DNA of 64,000 nucleotides from Acidobacteria bacterium Ga0077534. Lineage in GTDB: Bacteria > Acidobacteriota > Blastocatellia > Pyrinomonadales > Pyrinomonadaceae. Below are positions 33,040-41,682 of this stretch, piece after piece. The stretch spans positions 1-64,000 of the forward strand of contig LNEI01000001.1 in the NCBI GenBank assembly GCA_001464455.1. Reading direction: 5' to 3'. Positions within the stretch are counted from its first letter, which is position 1. Every line of letters begins with the position of its first letter. The position numbers and the translations under genes are program-made. The notes under the pieces are model-generated. The model was not told where the DNA came from. It made no database searches and worked only from the letters and a program-made list of their open reading frames with translations.

Positions 33040-33447
33040 TTACGTACTTACGGGGCGGACGTTTGCGTTGATGAATTTTACGATATCTTCAGTCGAAGTA
33101 CCGGGCAGGAACACCTCGGAAACGCCGTTCGCTTTCAGCGTTGCGATATCTTCCTGAGGAACGATGCCGCCAACCAGTACGAGCGTATCGTCCATACCGT
33201 TTTCGCGCATGAGCGAGATTATCCGCGGACAAAGCGTATTGTGAGCGCCGCTCAGGATCGAGATACCGACGGCGTCGACATCTTCCTGTAAAGCCGCAGC
33301 CGCGATCATCTCCGGTGTTTGCCGAAGACCCGTGTAGATCACTTCCATTCCCGCATCACGAAGAGCACGAGCAATGACTTTTGCTCCACGATCGTGTCCG
33401 TCGAGTCCGGGTTTGGCGACCAGCACGCGTATTTTTCTGTCTGACAT
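33040..33447 (-). CDS. Free-standing B12-binding domain of methylmalonyl-CoA mutase type
   Basis: 135 residues from ATG 33447; a TTG two codons earlier is unlikely. The cobalamin-binding signature DGHDRG and the later SGAH and VLVGGIVP motifs match the C-terminal domain of the mutase large chain. Here it is a separate small subunit, an arrangement known in archaeal and some bacterial mutases. The partner would be a separate substrate-binding subunit, which is not in this window. It converts methylmalonyl-CoA to succinyl-CoA or acts on a related acyl-CoA. The gene lies downstream of the DUF3298-like gene on the same strand, 13 nt away. Confidence 0.88.
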   Translation of the reverse strand: MSDRKIRVLVAKPGLDGHDRGAKVIARALRDAGMEVIYTGLRQTPEMIAAAALQEDVDAVGISILSGAHNTLCPRIISLMRENGMDDTLVLVGGIVPQEDIATLKANGVSEVFLPGTSTEDIVKFINANVRPVST

Positions 33448-33460
33448 AATCAACAGTATA

Positions 33461-34204
33461 TTAGCGAGCCATTCGCGAGAGCAAACCGCCCGGCTTCAGG
33501 AATGGTTTTATTACGCTCCACGAGTACATAAACTGACCATCCGGCTCGAGAGCTCGGGCCACGTGCGGGAAACCATAGCTATGATGAAAAGTGATCCCCT
33601 CATCATTTACTGAAAATTCATTAAGAGACAATTTGTGGAATTCTGCTGATTCACTGAACTGGGATTCGGCGTCGAAGTCGTTATTCTCTTTGTCCGCCTT
33701 GATCTCCGCTATCGCTTTGACTATTTCCTTTTCCATATCTTGTCGAACCATCGAGAGCAACCCGGACAAATTTTGAAATGCGAGAGCCGGCGTGATCCGT
33801 GTGCCGGTGGTTGAGTCGATCACAACGCGAACCGTACGCCCGCTCGGATACGCGCCGCTGCCTTCCATAAACACTGAAACTGACAACAGGCCATTCTTGT
33901 TGTGATCGACCTGGAAACCCGCCTCCTCCAGCCATTGATACTCACCCATTTCCTCCTGGATGTTTATGTCGAGCAAATTTTGAAAGCTCAGAGCCGCTTC
34001 TATCTTTCGTGATATTGCGGGGGTGGCGGCCTTAACTTTCGGGTAAGTGATCGTAAACGCTCGCTTGTGGTCAGCTATCGGGTTTTTGCGGGTGTAGGTG
34101 ACCTTTCTTTCGGTGACCGTTACCGTTTGGCTAAAAACGGCCGCTACTGACAACAGCGAGATGGCGATAGCTAGAATTACTTGTTTCATCATGCGGAATA
34201 TCAT
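33461..34204 (-). CDS. Exported DUF3298/RsiV-like protein
   Basis: About 247 residues from ATG 34204, whose ATGA overlaps the hydroxylase stop; ATGs five and six codons later also fit a signal peptide ([22 protein letters not shown]). The body has the DUF4163/DUF3298 layout. An early strand pair includes [21 protein letters not shown], a middle strand [29 protein letters not shown] gives the DUF3298 signature, and a late [20 protein letters not shown] is the usual terminal beta segment. Related domains occur in lysozyme-sensing anti-sigma RsiV and deacetylase PdaC. The role here is unknown, probably periplasmic. Part of an operon with the hydroxylase and the B12-domain gene. Confidence 0.75.
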   Translation of the reverse strand: MIFRMMKQVILAIAISLLSVAAVFSQTVTVTERKVTYTRKNPIADHKRAFTITYPKVKAATPAISRKIEAALSFQNLLDINIQEEMGEYQWLEEAGFQVDHNKNGLLSVSVFMEGSGAYPSGRTVRVVIDSTTGTRITPALAFQNLSGLLSMVRQDMEKEIVKAIAEIKADKENNDFDAESQFSESAEFHKLSLNEFSVNDEGITFHHSYGFPHVARALEPDGQFMYSWSVIKPFLKPGGLLSRMAR

Positions 34205-35016
34205 CGATCCATGTTTGGCGATGCAAACATACATCGTAGCTTTTGGTAGATACCTCGTCGTTCTTTCAGTTCCGCCGCCATTTCAAACCAAGCGTGGGTG
34301 TTTGCCCATAGCGCGTTGTAACTTTTGAGCGGCTTAATGATGCCGTATCTCGGGGTTTCGGTTTCTTCGACGAAGGAGCCAAACAGCCGATCCCAGATTA
34401 TCAGCACTCCGGCGTAGTTCTTATCGAGATATGGGTTGTTTACGCCGTGGTGCACGCGGTGGTGCGACGGCGTGTTGAAAATATACTCGAGCGGCCCGAG
34501 TTTATCGATCAGCTTTGTGTGTATCCAGAATTGATAGATCAGATTAAAGCCGTGCATTATCGCGAACATCCATGGAGCGAACCCGAGCAGCATGATCGGG
34601 GCATAGAACAGCCACAGCACACTCCCGCCGAACCAGCTCTGCCGCACCGCGACACTCAGATTGTATTGTTCGCTTGAATGATGGACGACATGGAAATTCC
34701 AGAAGAGCCGCGATTCGTGGCTGACGCGATGGAAGATGTAATATGCCAGATCGTCAACAAAAAAGAGAATGACCCACGACCACCAGGCGTTCGGCGGAAA
34801 CTTGTAAGGAGCTAGTTCGTACGCCAAAAGATAGATCGCTCCAGTAACGAGGCCAAAAAGTGCGCCGAACACAACACTCATGAAACCCATGAAGATATTG
34901 TTCCAGGTGTCTTTGCGATCGTCGTACTGGTGTAGATCCTTGCGATATGACCAAAACGCCTCTGCGGCGATCAGGATCGCGAAGAATGGGATGGCGATGA
35001 CGACCGGACGAAGCAT
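34201..35016 (-). CDS. Sterol desaturase/fatty acid hydroxylase superfamily protein
   Basis: A 271-residue integral membrane di-iron enzyme with about four membrane segments. The histidine clusters are HRVSH, HVVHHSSEQ and HRVHHG, the eight-His pattern of this superfamily. Such enzymes hydroxylate or desaturate sterols, fatty acids or carotenoids using O2. The substrate is not determinable. The ATG is 183 nt from the divergent heme-protein gene, and the stop overlaps the next start by 4 nt, showing an operon with the RsiV-like and B12-domain genes. Confidence 0.9.
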   Translation of the reverse strand: MLRPVVIAIPFFAILIAAEAFWSYRKDLHQYDDRKDTWNNIFMGFMSVVFGALFGLVTGAIYLLAYELAPYKFPPNAWWSWVILFFVDDLAYYIFHRVSHESRLFWNFHVVHHSSEQYNLSVAVRQSWFGGSVLWLFYAPIMLLGFAPWMFAIMHGFNLIYQFWIHTKLIDKLGPLEYIFNTPSHHRVHHGVNNPYLDKNYAGVLIIWDRLFGSFVEETETPRYGIIKPLKSYNALWANTHAWFEMAAELKERRGIYQKLRCMFASPNMDR

Positions 35017-35075
35017 AGAAATATAATACCAAGAATTGGCGATCTAGAACTTATCGTTTGATGCTCGATTGGAGC

Positions 35076-35091
35076 GACGGGCTTGCCCGTC
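35076..35091. repeat. Palindromic hairpin GACGGGC-TT-GCCCGTC
   Basis: A perfect 7-bp hairpin in the divergent gap 35017-35199. Its GGCTTGCC core is shared with the hairpin at 37066-37083, suggesting members of the same intergenic repeat family. Nothing else is seen in this gap besides presumed promoters. Confidence 0.5.
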
Positions 35092-35199
35092 AATGTTGTT
35101 TCGTTAGCGTTCGCGGCCAACGCCGGCGCTAAACGGGGTGATCGATCTGCTCGCTGTACTTTTTTTGTTCCAGGGCGTATTCGTAGTAAGATTCTCGCG

Positions 35200-35667
35200 A
35201 TGAAAAAGGTTCTAAGATATGGAGTGGTCGGTCTGGCATTCGTACTGATCCTGCTGCAGTTCTTTCGGATAGACAAAACCAATCCGCCGCTCGTCGATGG
35301 CGAGACTCTCGAGGCTGCAGTGGCGGTCTCGCCCGATATTTCGCTGATCATGGGCCGTTCTTGCAACGACTGTCATACAAATAAGACCATCTATCCTTGG
35401 TATTCAAATATTCAACCCGCCGGCTGGTTCCTCAAAAGCCACATCGACGAAGGCCGCGAGGAATTGAACTTCAGCAAATTCAATATGTTCGAGAAAAAGA
35501 AGAAGATCCGTAAGCTCGAAGAGGTCTGCTCCGAGGTCGAATCCGGCCAAATGCCGCTTCCGTCGTATACATGGATCCATCGTGACGCCATTCTGACGGA
35601 GAGCGAGAAGCAGGCGATCTGTTCGTGGACGAAAACTGAGATCGCCAAGCTCGAAACAGCACAATAG
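35200..35667 (+). CDS. Heme-binding domain protein, cytochrome-like
   Basis: 155 residues from ATG 35200. An N-terminal signal anchor (YGVVGLAFVLILLQFF) is followed by a heme-binding domain with one CxxCH site, SCNDCHTNKTIYPWYSNI, and PAGWFLKSHIDEGREELNFSKF. This is the Haem_bd-type domain rather than a classical class I cytochrome c. It is probably exported and heme-attached by the Ccm or similar machinery, and may act in electron transfer or heme handling. The upstream longer frame has no signal peptide. The stop is 5 nt before the small frameshift gene. Confidence 0.85.
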   Translation: MKKVLRYGVVGLAFVLILLQFFRIDKTNPPLVDGETLEAAVAVSPDISLIMGRSCNDCHTNKTIYPWYSNIQPAGWFLKSHIDEGREELNFSKFNMFEKKKKIRKLEEVCSEVESGQMPLPSYTWIHRDAILTESEKQAICSWTKTEIAKLETAQ

Positions 35668-35672
35668 TAACG

Positions 35673-35899
35673 ATGCTCGCCCTTTTGATACTTTTTGCGG
35701 GAATGCTGCTCGGCTGGGTCATCAACAACGGAACAAAAAAGATCGCGTTCCAACACGGCGTGCGGCCCACAAGGATCCTCAGTTCGGTCCAGCCGATACA
35801 GCCCGCCTACTCCCTTACCAGATCTTTGAGCCACTTCCATCCGTCGCGGAAGATACAACAGAACTCCTGCACACGACACCAGAACAAAAAGTCCAATAA
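35673..35899 (+). CDS. Small membrane protein requiring a -1 frameshift
   Basis: From ATG 35673 the zero frame reads a membrane segment, MLALLILFAGMLLGWVINNG, then reaches ACA AAA AAG, exactly the slippery heptamer A AAA AAG at 35735-35741 used by dnaX. The zero frame continues implausibly into the antisense of the CapA gene. In the -1 frame, 52 codons with protein-like content follow (KDPQFGPADTARLLPYQIFE and onward) and end at TAA 35897-35899, 10 nt before the convergent CapA gene ends. The product would be about 75 residues. Either a programmed -1 frameshift or one missing A in the sequence or genome explains this. The family is unknown. Confidence 0.55.
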
Positions 35900-35909
35900 C
35901 AATTCCCCT

Positions 35910-36986
35910 CTACTGCGCCAGCTTTGCCCGGATGACAGTTTCGGTCACACCGATCTTCCTAAAAATAGCAGTCGATTCGGTCGCTGTGGCTCGACGCGGT
36001 TTGGCATAGTCGTCAATAACGACGGGGATCATTTCGATCATATCGATTGCCGCACGCGGCCCGATCGAGCCGCCTTTCTTAACAGTTATCTTCAACATCA
36101 GGCCGGTGCGTGTGTCGGGCTTTCGCTGGTCAAAGATAAAATTGCCTAGCGAGTAAAATATCTGGCGGCCTTTGTATTCTTCGATGGTCTGAATCCAATG
36201 CGGATGGGCACCGATCACAATGTCGGCACCGGCATCGATCGCATTGTGGGCAAAAGCGATCTGGGTTTTGTCGGGTTTCGTCACGTATTCGATGCCCGCA
36301 TGCATCGTCGCGATCACCAGATCACTCGTCTCACGGGCCGTTTTGATCGCCGCGCGAAGACTCTCGACATCCTCGCACCTTGCAACATAGTCGTTTTTTG
36401 CGACCCCGCCGTCATTGATCGACGCATACGATGCACCCACGAGCGCGATGCGGATTCCTTTGACCTCAATGACGGCGGGCTTCCAGGCTTCGGCAAGTGT
36501 CGCACCGGTTCCTGTGTGCTTGATGCCCAACTCGTCAAGAAAGGTTCGCGTATACAGAAGTGCGTCGAGTCCCTGGTCCATCGAATGATTATTCGCGAGA
36601 TTCATCAGCGTGAATTTGTATTCAGCCAGAGGCTTCACGTGATCACGACGCGCATTGAAGATGAGGCCCTTTCCGATCTTTCTATCGTTACCCGAAACCG
36701 GTGTTTCAAGATTGCCAAAGTTAAAGTCTGCGGCCATGAATTCATCCCGCAACCCGGTAAAAGGAAAATCGGGCCGGCCGGCTCGGTCTGATGCATTCGC
36801 AACACCACGCGAAAGCATTATGTCGCCCACCGCGTTGAAGACGACGGTTCGTTCGGGTTCCTGCGTCGGAGTTGGTTTAGCTGTATTCGTAACCGCCGGC
36901 CCGCCGGAGCACGAAGACAAAACCGCCACGATCAGAGCAAGCGAACTTAGAAGTACGACACGGCCTATGCGAGTATTCGATCTCAT
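35910..36986 (-). CDS. CapA-family lipoprotein (poly-gamma-glutamate type)
   Basis: A 358-residue protein with a lipoprotein signal (LALIVAVLSSC, lipobox LSSC) and a Pro/Thr-rich linker. A metallophosphoesterase-like CapA domain follows: FNAVGDIMLSRGV, FGNLETPVSG, LANNHSMDQG, ATMHAGIEY, IGAHPHWIQ and YSLGNFIFDQ. CapA proteins take part in poly-gamma-glutamate export or retention; many homologs outside Bacillus have unknown substrates. No capB or capC is present. It is lipid-anchored, probably facing the periplasm. Monocistronic, with a hairpin-rich region upstream. Confidence 0.9.
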   Translation of the reverse strand: MRSNTRIGRVVLLSSLALIVAVLSSCSGGPAVTNTAKPTPTQEPERTVVFNAVGDIMLSRGVANASDRAGRPDFPFTGLRDEFMAADFNFGNLETPVSGNDRKIGKGLIFNARRDHVKPLAEYKFTLMNLANNHSMDQGLDALLYTRTFLDELGIKHTGTGATLAEAWKPAVIEVKGIRIALVGASYASINDGGVAKNDYVARCEDVESLRAAIKTARETSDLVIATMHAGIEYVTKPDKTQIAFAHNAIDAGADIVIGAHPHWIQTIEEYKGRQIFYSLGNFIFDQRKPDTRTGLMLKITVKKGGSIGPRAAIDMIEMIPVVIDDYAKPRRATATESTAIFRKIGVTETVIRAKLAQ

Positions 36987-37040
36987 GTAATTGAAGTGCT
37001 AAGAGAAGATACGCCAGCGGTCAATGCGTGTCAATGCGAC

Positions 37041-37203
37041 GTGGGCTACGCCCAAATCGCACGGCGGCGAGGCTTGCCTCGCCTACCGACACTTACACCC
37101 GCGCTCGCCGGGAAGGGCTGCGGAGCAGCCCTGCCCGGCAAAAGGTTGCGTGACATCACGACAGTGAGGCGAGCCTCACCGCCTTGCAATATCGGCGAAG
37201 CCG
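37041..37203. repeat. Cluster of five intergenic hairpins
   Basis: In order: TGGGC/GCCCA (37042-37054), GGCGAGGC/GCCTCGCC (37066-37083), a 14-bp stem with one opposed mismatch (37107-37139), GTGAGGC/GCCTCAC (37164-37179) and CGGC/GCCG (37193-37203). All have 2-3 nt loops. The cluster fills most of the 229-nt gap before the NtrX-like stop codon and looks like stacked REP-type repeats. Confidence 0.7.
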
Positions 37204-37215
37204 CAACGAGTCAGC

Positions 37216-38568
37216 TCATCTTGCTTGGATGCCCAGATTCCGCATCCTTCGATAAAGATGACTACGATCGACACCCATTTCTTCGGCAGCTTTTGCTACA
37301 TTCCCATCAAACTCGGCGAGTTTGTGGAGGATGAATTCGCGCTGATAAGCGTCAGTCGCGTCCTTAAAGCTCGGAAAGCGGAAACTGATCGCCGAAGGCT
37401 CGCCGGAAACATCCAGTTCGGGCAGATCGTCCGCTTCAATGGTATCTTTTGCCGACATGATAACGATGCGTTCTACCGTATTTTTCAGCTCACGAACGTT
37501 ACCGATCCACTGATAGCCCTGCAAAGCGTCGACCGCGTCGGAGGTAAAGATCTTCGGCGTCTTTCCATAGTCCACGGAGAATTTTCGATTAAAATGCTCG
37601 ACCAAGACCGGAATATCCTCACGCCGCTCACGCAGCGGCGGCACCTGAAACGGGATAACGTTAAGCCGATAAAAAAGATCGGAGCGGAAATGGCCGTTCT
37701 CTATCAGCCCGTCAAGCGGTTTGTTGGTTGCCGAGATCACACGAACGTCGACCGTTACGGGTGTGTTGCTTCCGACCGGTTCGAAGCGTTGCTCCTCGAG
37801 AACCCGGAGCATCTTCGCCTGGACCCGCGGCGACATATCGCCGATTTCGTCAAGGAAAAGCGTTGCTCCGTCGGCAACCTCAAACTTCCCTTTCTTAGCC
37901 TTCGAAGCACCGGAAAACGCACCTTTTGCATGGCCGAAAAGCTCGGATTCGACAAGTTCCTCGGGTATCGCAGCAGAGTTTATTTCGACGAACGGTGCGT
38001 TTCTTCGCTTCGATTGTGCGTGGATCGCCCGCGCAACAAGTTCCTTACCCGTTCCGCTCTCTCCAGAGATAAGAACGCGGCCGTCAGTCGGAGCGACGAT
38101 CGCGATCTGTTTACGAAGCGCCCGCATAACGATCGAGTCGCCGACCATTACGTATTGCTCGGCAAGTTCGCTCTGGAGCTGTTGATTTGTAAGTTCAAGC
38201 TGTCGCTGACGGACGGCGTTTTTGACCGTGACGATCGTCCTTTCCAGACTCAGCGGCTTCTCGATAAAATCGAAGGCTCCGAGCTTGGTCGAACGCACTG
38301 CTGTTTCGATATTCCCATGGCCCGAGATCATCACAACCGCCGAATCGACACCGTCTTCTTTCAGCTTCTGAAGCGTTTCCAGGCCGTCAATACCATCGCC
38401 GAGCCATATGTCGAGCAGAATACAGGCGTAGTTCGCCGCCTTAACGCGCTCAAGACATTCCTCGCCAGAGGACGCAGTCTCAACGACAAACTGCTCGTCC
38501 TCCAGAACGCCGCGAAGCGTATCTCGAATTCCCGGTTCGTCGTCGACAATTAGGACTGAATTGATCAT
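37216..38568 (-). CDS. NtrX-like sigma-54-dependent response regulator
   Basis: A 450-residue protein. The receiver domain covers 1-120 with phospho-acceptor Asp53 (LLDIWLGDG) and Lys104. The AAA+ domain has Walker A GESGTGKE (169-176), the sigma-54 contact loop GAFSGA (216-221, where the consensus is GAFTGA) and Walker B TLFLDE (236-241), plus the KGKFE and GNVREL motifs. A Fis-type helix-turn-helix ends the protein (NVAKAAEEMGVDRSHLYRRMRNLGI). NtrX-type proteins regulate nitrogen, redox or envelope genes. The Thr-to-Ser change in GAFTGA is mild but touches the key contact residue. The NtrY-like kinase gene is 5 nt upstream. Confidence 0.92.
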   Translation of the reverse strand: MINSVLIVDDEPGIRDTLRGVLEDEQFVVETASSGEECLERVKAANYACILLDIWLGDGIDGLETLQKLKEDGVDSAVVMISGHGNIETAVRSTKLGAFDFIEKPLSLERTIVTVKNAVRQRQLELTNQQLQSELAEQYVMVGDSIVMRALRKQIAIVAPTDGRVLISGESGTGKELVARAIHAQSKRRNAPFVEINSAAIPEELVESELFGHAKGAFSGASKAKKGKFEVADGATLFLDEIGDMSPRVQAKMLRVLEEQRFEPVGSNTPVTVDVRVISATNKPLDGLIENGHFRSDLFYRLNVIPFQVPPLRERREDIPVLVEHFNRKFSVDYGKTPKIFTSDAVDALQGYQWIGNVRELKNTVERIVIMSAKDTIEADDLPELDVSGEPSAISFRFPSFKDATDAYQREFILHKLAEFDGNVAKAAEEMGVDRSHLYRRMRNLGIQAR

Positions 38569-38573
38569 TTGTT

Positions 38574-40730
38574 CTAGCCGGTAACCGGCAATTCAATTAT
38601 AAACTTTGCACCTCGAGGCTGATTAGCAGCCACATTGATACGCCCGTTATGTTCGGTAATTATGCGTTTTACTATCGCGAGCCCTAGGCCCGTACCGCGG
38701 CCCTTGGTCGAGAAATATGGCTGGAACAGCTTCTGCAGATCGGCAGAGGCGATACCTTTCCCATTATCGGCTACCTCAGTCACGATCAGATCGCGGGCGG
38801 CATCAAATCGGGTTGAAACAACTATTCGTGGCTCTTCGGCGTCTTCGTCAAAAGCCTCAACTGCGTTTTCGATCAGGTTCACGAACACTCGTTTCATCTG
38901 TTCTGAGTCAAGTAGCACCGGCGGCAGATCGTCACCCAATTCCAGATCGATGATCAGTCGCGTGAAACGCCCGACAAACACTGCCTTTGTCATAACGATC
39001 ACATCGTTAAGATCGCCGAATTCGAGTTTTGTGTCTGGCAGCCGGGCAAACCTCGAGAATTCGTCGACCATCGTCTTGAGCGATGTTACTTCGCGTAGGA
39101 TCGTGGCGGTGCTTTCGTGTACGACGCTGGATATCGGCCCCTTGTCGCTGATTCGATTTCCCGTACCATTTTCCTCATGCCCGCTGTCCGCAAATCGCTT
39201 TGCGATGCGTTCCGCAGAAAGCTGGATCGGCGTGAGTGGATTCTTGATCTCATGTGCCATCCGGCGAGCGACTTCCTGCCAAGCCGAGGCTCGTTGTGCG
39301 GCAATAAGCTCGGATAGATCCTCGATCACGAGGACAACGCCGTCGTCAGCAGGCAACTTGGTGGCGGTCAACGCAACAGTAAGTTCGTCGCCATTTCCGT
39401 TTATAGATCCTAGCCGCAAACCCGCTTGATCAGATGCATGGCCGACACGTCGAGCTCGCGACAAAAGCCTCTCGAATATTTCGAGATCACTGTCCTCAAC
39501 CAGATCACCTAGCTTCGTAATTGTAAGCCCCTTCTTTTTAAGAATCACTATCGCCGATTCATTAATGGTTGTGATCTTGTATTCCTGATCGAACGAGATG
39601 ACGCCATTGGGAAGCGTCTCGAGAACAGTTTCGATATAACGGCGGCGATTTCCTATCTCTATCGAATTGGACTCGAGCTTGGCGGACATTTCATTAAAGG
39701 TCGCAACAAGGAGGGCAAGTTCATCCTCAGCCAGGACATCCACCCGGTGACTCAGATTGCCCTGAGCTATTTCCCCGGCACCCTCCGCCAGCGCCTTGAT
39801 AGGAGCGGTCAATCCGCGAGCTACGTAAAAAGCGATCCATGTCGAAGCAAAGATCAAAAGGAATGTCAGAACTCCGAGCGTCAACAGGCCAACTCGGCGG
39901 ATCGTGATCTGTGTCTGTTTCAGCCGCTCAAACTCATCGACCGAGCGCTCAACAACCTGGCTCAGTGTACGTTCACCAAACGGGTCGGGCACGACCACGA
40001 TCCGTCGCCCGCCAGAAAGTGTGGCAATGCTGACGTCAAATCCCTTCCCATCCCTGAGTGCGGGCTCCGCGGTGCTGCCCTCTTTCACAAAACGAAGGAG
40101 CGAATCCAGCTCAGTCTTCTCGTCAGGCGAAATAGGTCGCTCAAAAAATGCAAGGGTTCGGTTATCTGTCGTCAACAGGCTTATATAAACCAGACTGCCC
40201 GCCGCCGCGACGCTGGCAAGATCGTCGTTGTTCGGCTCGGCCTTTTCAAAGGCCTTGGCCAGCATTCTGACCGACTCGTCGAGCTTTGCTATCCGATCGA
40301 GCAACGACTGACTCTGCATCCCTTTTGTTTCGCGAAGTACATTCTCGGGGATACTGGTAAACCAACGATCGAGCGCCCGATTCATAAAGAGATATGAAAA
40401 GAACGCCATTGCTATGATGGGCAGCAAGCTAAGTGAAAAGAAGTATATCAGCAACCGGGTCTTTATCTTCGCCCCAAGCGTAAATGTCCTTCTTTCGCGG
40501 ACAAGCTTTATGATGCTTCGCAGAAATATGAAGCCGAAAATAATGAGGGCGGCGAAATTGAGCCCAGACAAAGCGTAAAGCAATACCAGATCACTCGACG
40601 ACTCGATAGTGAAATCTTTCCAGAGGTTTGTCGATTGAAGAAGCGCGAGCGTAACAAACGAAGCCGCCATGACCGATCCGATCAGCCACGGAATTTTTCG
40701 TCGTTTCGGCTTTGGTCCCAGCGTTTCCAC
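38574..40730 (-). CDS. NtrY-like membrane sensor histidine kinase
   Basis: A 718-residue kinase. Membrane segments lie near 15-32, 47-70 and 88-115, and a fourth near 288-310 closes the periplasmic sensor loop. HAMP (about 310-365), a PAS-like domain (about 375-485) and a HisKA domain with phospho-site His in RMAHEIKNPLTPIQLSAERI follow. The HATPase domain shows VNLIENAVEAF, EVADNGKGI and GTGLGLAIVKRII. The layout is that of NtrY. It phosphorylates the adjacent NtrX-like regulator. The signal sensed is unknown. The divergent CPBP gene starts 55 nt away. Confidence 0.93.
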   Translation of the reverse strand: METLGPKPKRRKIPWLIGSVMAASFVTLALLQSTNLWKDFTIESSSDLVLLYALSGLNFAALIIFGFIFLRSIIKLVRERRTFTLGAKIKTRLLIYFFSLSLLPIIAMAFFSYLFMNRALDRWFTSIPENVLRETKGMQSQSLLDRIAKLDESVRMLAKAFEKAEPNNDDLASVAAAGSLVYISLLTTDNRTLAFFERPISPDEKTELDSLLRFVKEGSTAEPALRDGKGFDVSIATLSGGRRIVVVPDPFGERTLSQVVERSVDEFERLKQTQITIRRVGLLTLGVLTFLLIFASTWIAFYVARGLTAPIKALAEGAGEIAQGNLSHRVDVLAEDELALLVATFNEMSAKLESNSIEIGNRRRYIETVLETLPNGVISFDQEYKITTINESAIVILKKKGLTITKLGDLVEDSDLEIFERLLSRARRVGHASDQAGLRLGSINGNGDELTVALTATKLPADDGVVLVIEDLSELIAAQRASAWQEVARRMAHEIKNPLTPIQLSAERIAKRFADSGHEENGTGNRISDKGPISSVVHESTATILREVTSLKTMVDEFSRFARLPDTKLEFGDLNDVIVMTKAVFVGRFTRLIIDLELGDDLPPVLLDSEQMKRVFVNLIENAVEAFDEDAEEPRIVVSTRFDAARDLIVTEVADNGKGIASADLQKLFQPYFSTKGRGTGLGLAIVKRIITEHNGRINVAANQPRGAKFIIELPVTG

Positions 40731-40785
40731 GAGGCAAGTTTAACATGCGATCACTCGTTAGCTAGAATCATTTACAGACAGCCAA

Positions 40786-41682
40786 ATGCATACATTTCTT
40801 TTCAATTCTGAAGGCATTCTTCGCAGCGGTTGGCGGGCGTTGATCTTTCTCTTCTTTTTCGTGCTGGTCGCGGCAACCTTGGGTCTATTGTCGACAGCTC
40901 TAATGTTCTCAGTCGGCGTTAGCGCGACATCGGCGCCGCGTACATATTTTCTCATCAATGGGCTCGCATCGCTGATTCCCGCAGTCATAATTGGCTGGCT
41001 CTGCGGCAGGTTTCTGGAGCAATTGCCTTTCGACGAGCTCGGCATCTCATTTAGAGGAAGGTGGGTTCTGAACCTGGCTGCCGGCTCTGTTGCGGGGATC
41101 GCAACACTATCGATGGCAGTACTTATCGCATTTGTCTTTGGCGGACTCAGATTTGAAGTGAATACCGTCCCGGTTGCAGAAATTGCCCTGGGTTTGCTCG
41201 GCTCACTCGTTGTTCTCGCTGTTGGTGCAGCCTTTGAAGAGGTGTTATTCCGAGGATATCTGCTTCAGACCTTCATGCGTTCGAACCTTGCTTGGCTTGC
41301 GATCCTGATCACCTCTCTTTTCTTCGGTCTGGTTCACTCTGGTAACCCGAATGCAACCATCTTTTCTGTTTCAAACACGATCCTTGCGGGAGTTTGGTTC
41401 TCGGTCGCATATTTACGGACAAAGGAATTGTGGTTCGTAACCGGTCTGCACTTGATGTGGAACTGGACGCAGGGTTCCGTCTTTGGTATCGAGATCAGTG
41501 GTTTAACAGAGATCACGCCTGTGTCTATTCTAAGAGAGGTCGACGCGGGCCCGACCTGGCTCACCGGTCAAACGTACGGCATCGAAGGAGGAATCGCGTG
41601 CACGATCGCCTTGCTTATCTCGATAGGAGCAATATATCTTTGGCCTCGCACTAGCGACTTAAGCGATCTGGATCTTAAATGA
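40786..41682 (+). CDS. CPBP-family intramembrane metalloprotease
   Basis: A 298-residue protein with about eight membrane helices. CPBP/Rce1-like motifs are EEVLFRGYLLQTF (motif 1 with Glu pair and Arg), FFGLVHSGNPNA (motif 2 with His) and GLHLMWNW (motif 3 with His and Asn-Trp). These are intramembrane proteases or their non-proteolytic relatives, several linked to peptide processing or immunity. All predicted catalytic residues are present. The end overlaps the end of nadC by 24 nt on the other strand. No peptide-toxin gene is obvious nearby. Confidence 0.9.
   Translation: MHTFLFNSEGILRSGWRALIFLFFFVLVAATLGLLSTALMFSVGVSATSAPRTYFLINGLASLIPAVIIGWLCGRFLEQLPFDELGISFRGRWVLNLAAGSVAGIATLSMAVLIAFVFGGLRFEVNTVPVAEIALGLLGSLVVLAVGAAFEEVLFRGYLLQTFMRSNLAWLAILITSLFFGLVHSGNPNATIFSVSNTILAGVWFSVAYLRTKELWFVTGLHLMWNWTQGSVFGIEISGLTEITPVSILREVDAGPTWLTGQTYGIEGGIACTIALLISIGAIYLWPRTSDLSDLDLK

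Noticed and set aside
35412-35879. 155-codon minus-strand frame
   Set aside because: It overlaps the heme-binding gene and the small membrane gene in antisense and has no family features.
35673-36149. 158-codon zero-frame reading of the small membrane gene
   Set aside because: Its second half lies antisense inside the CapA gene; the -1 frame after A AAA AAG is protein-like and ends at the gene boundary.
37225-38553. 442-codon open frame on the plus strand
   Set aside because: It is entirely antisense to the well-supported NtrX-like gene and arises from codon bias; no domain or ribosome-binding site.
39747-40397. 216-codon plus-strand frame
   Set aside because: Antisense to the NtrY-like kinase with no recognisable protein features.
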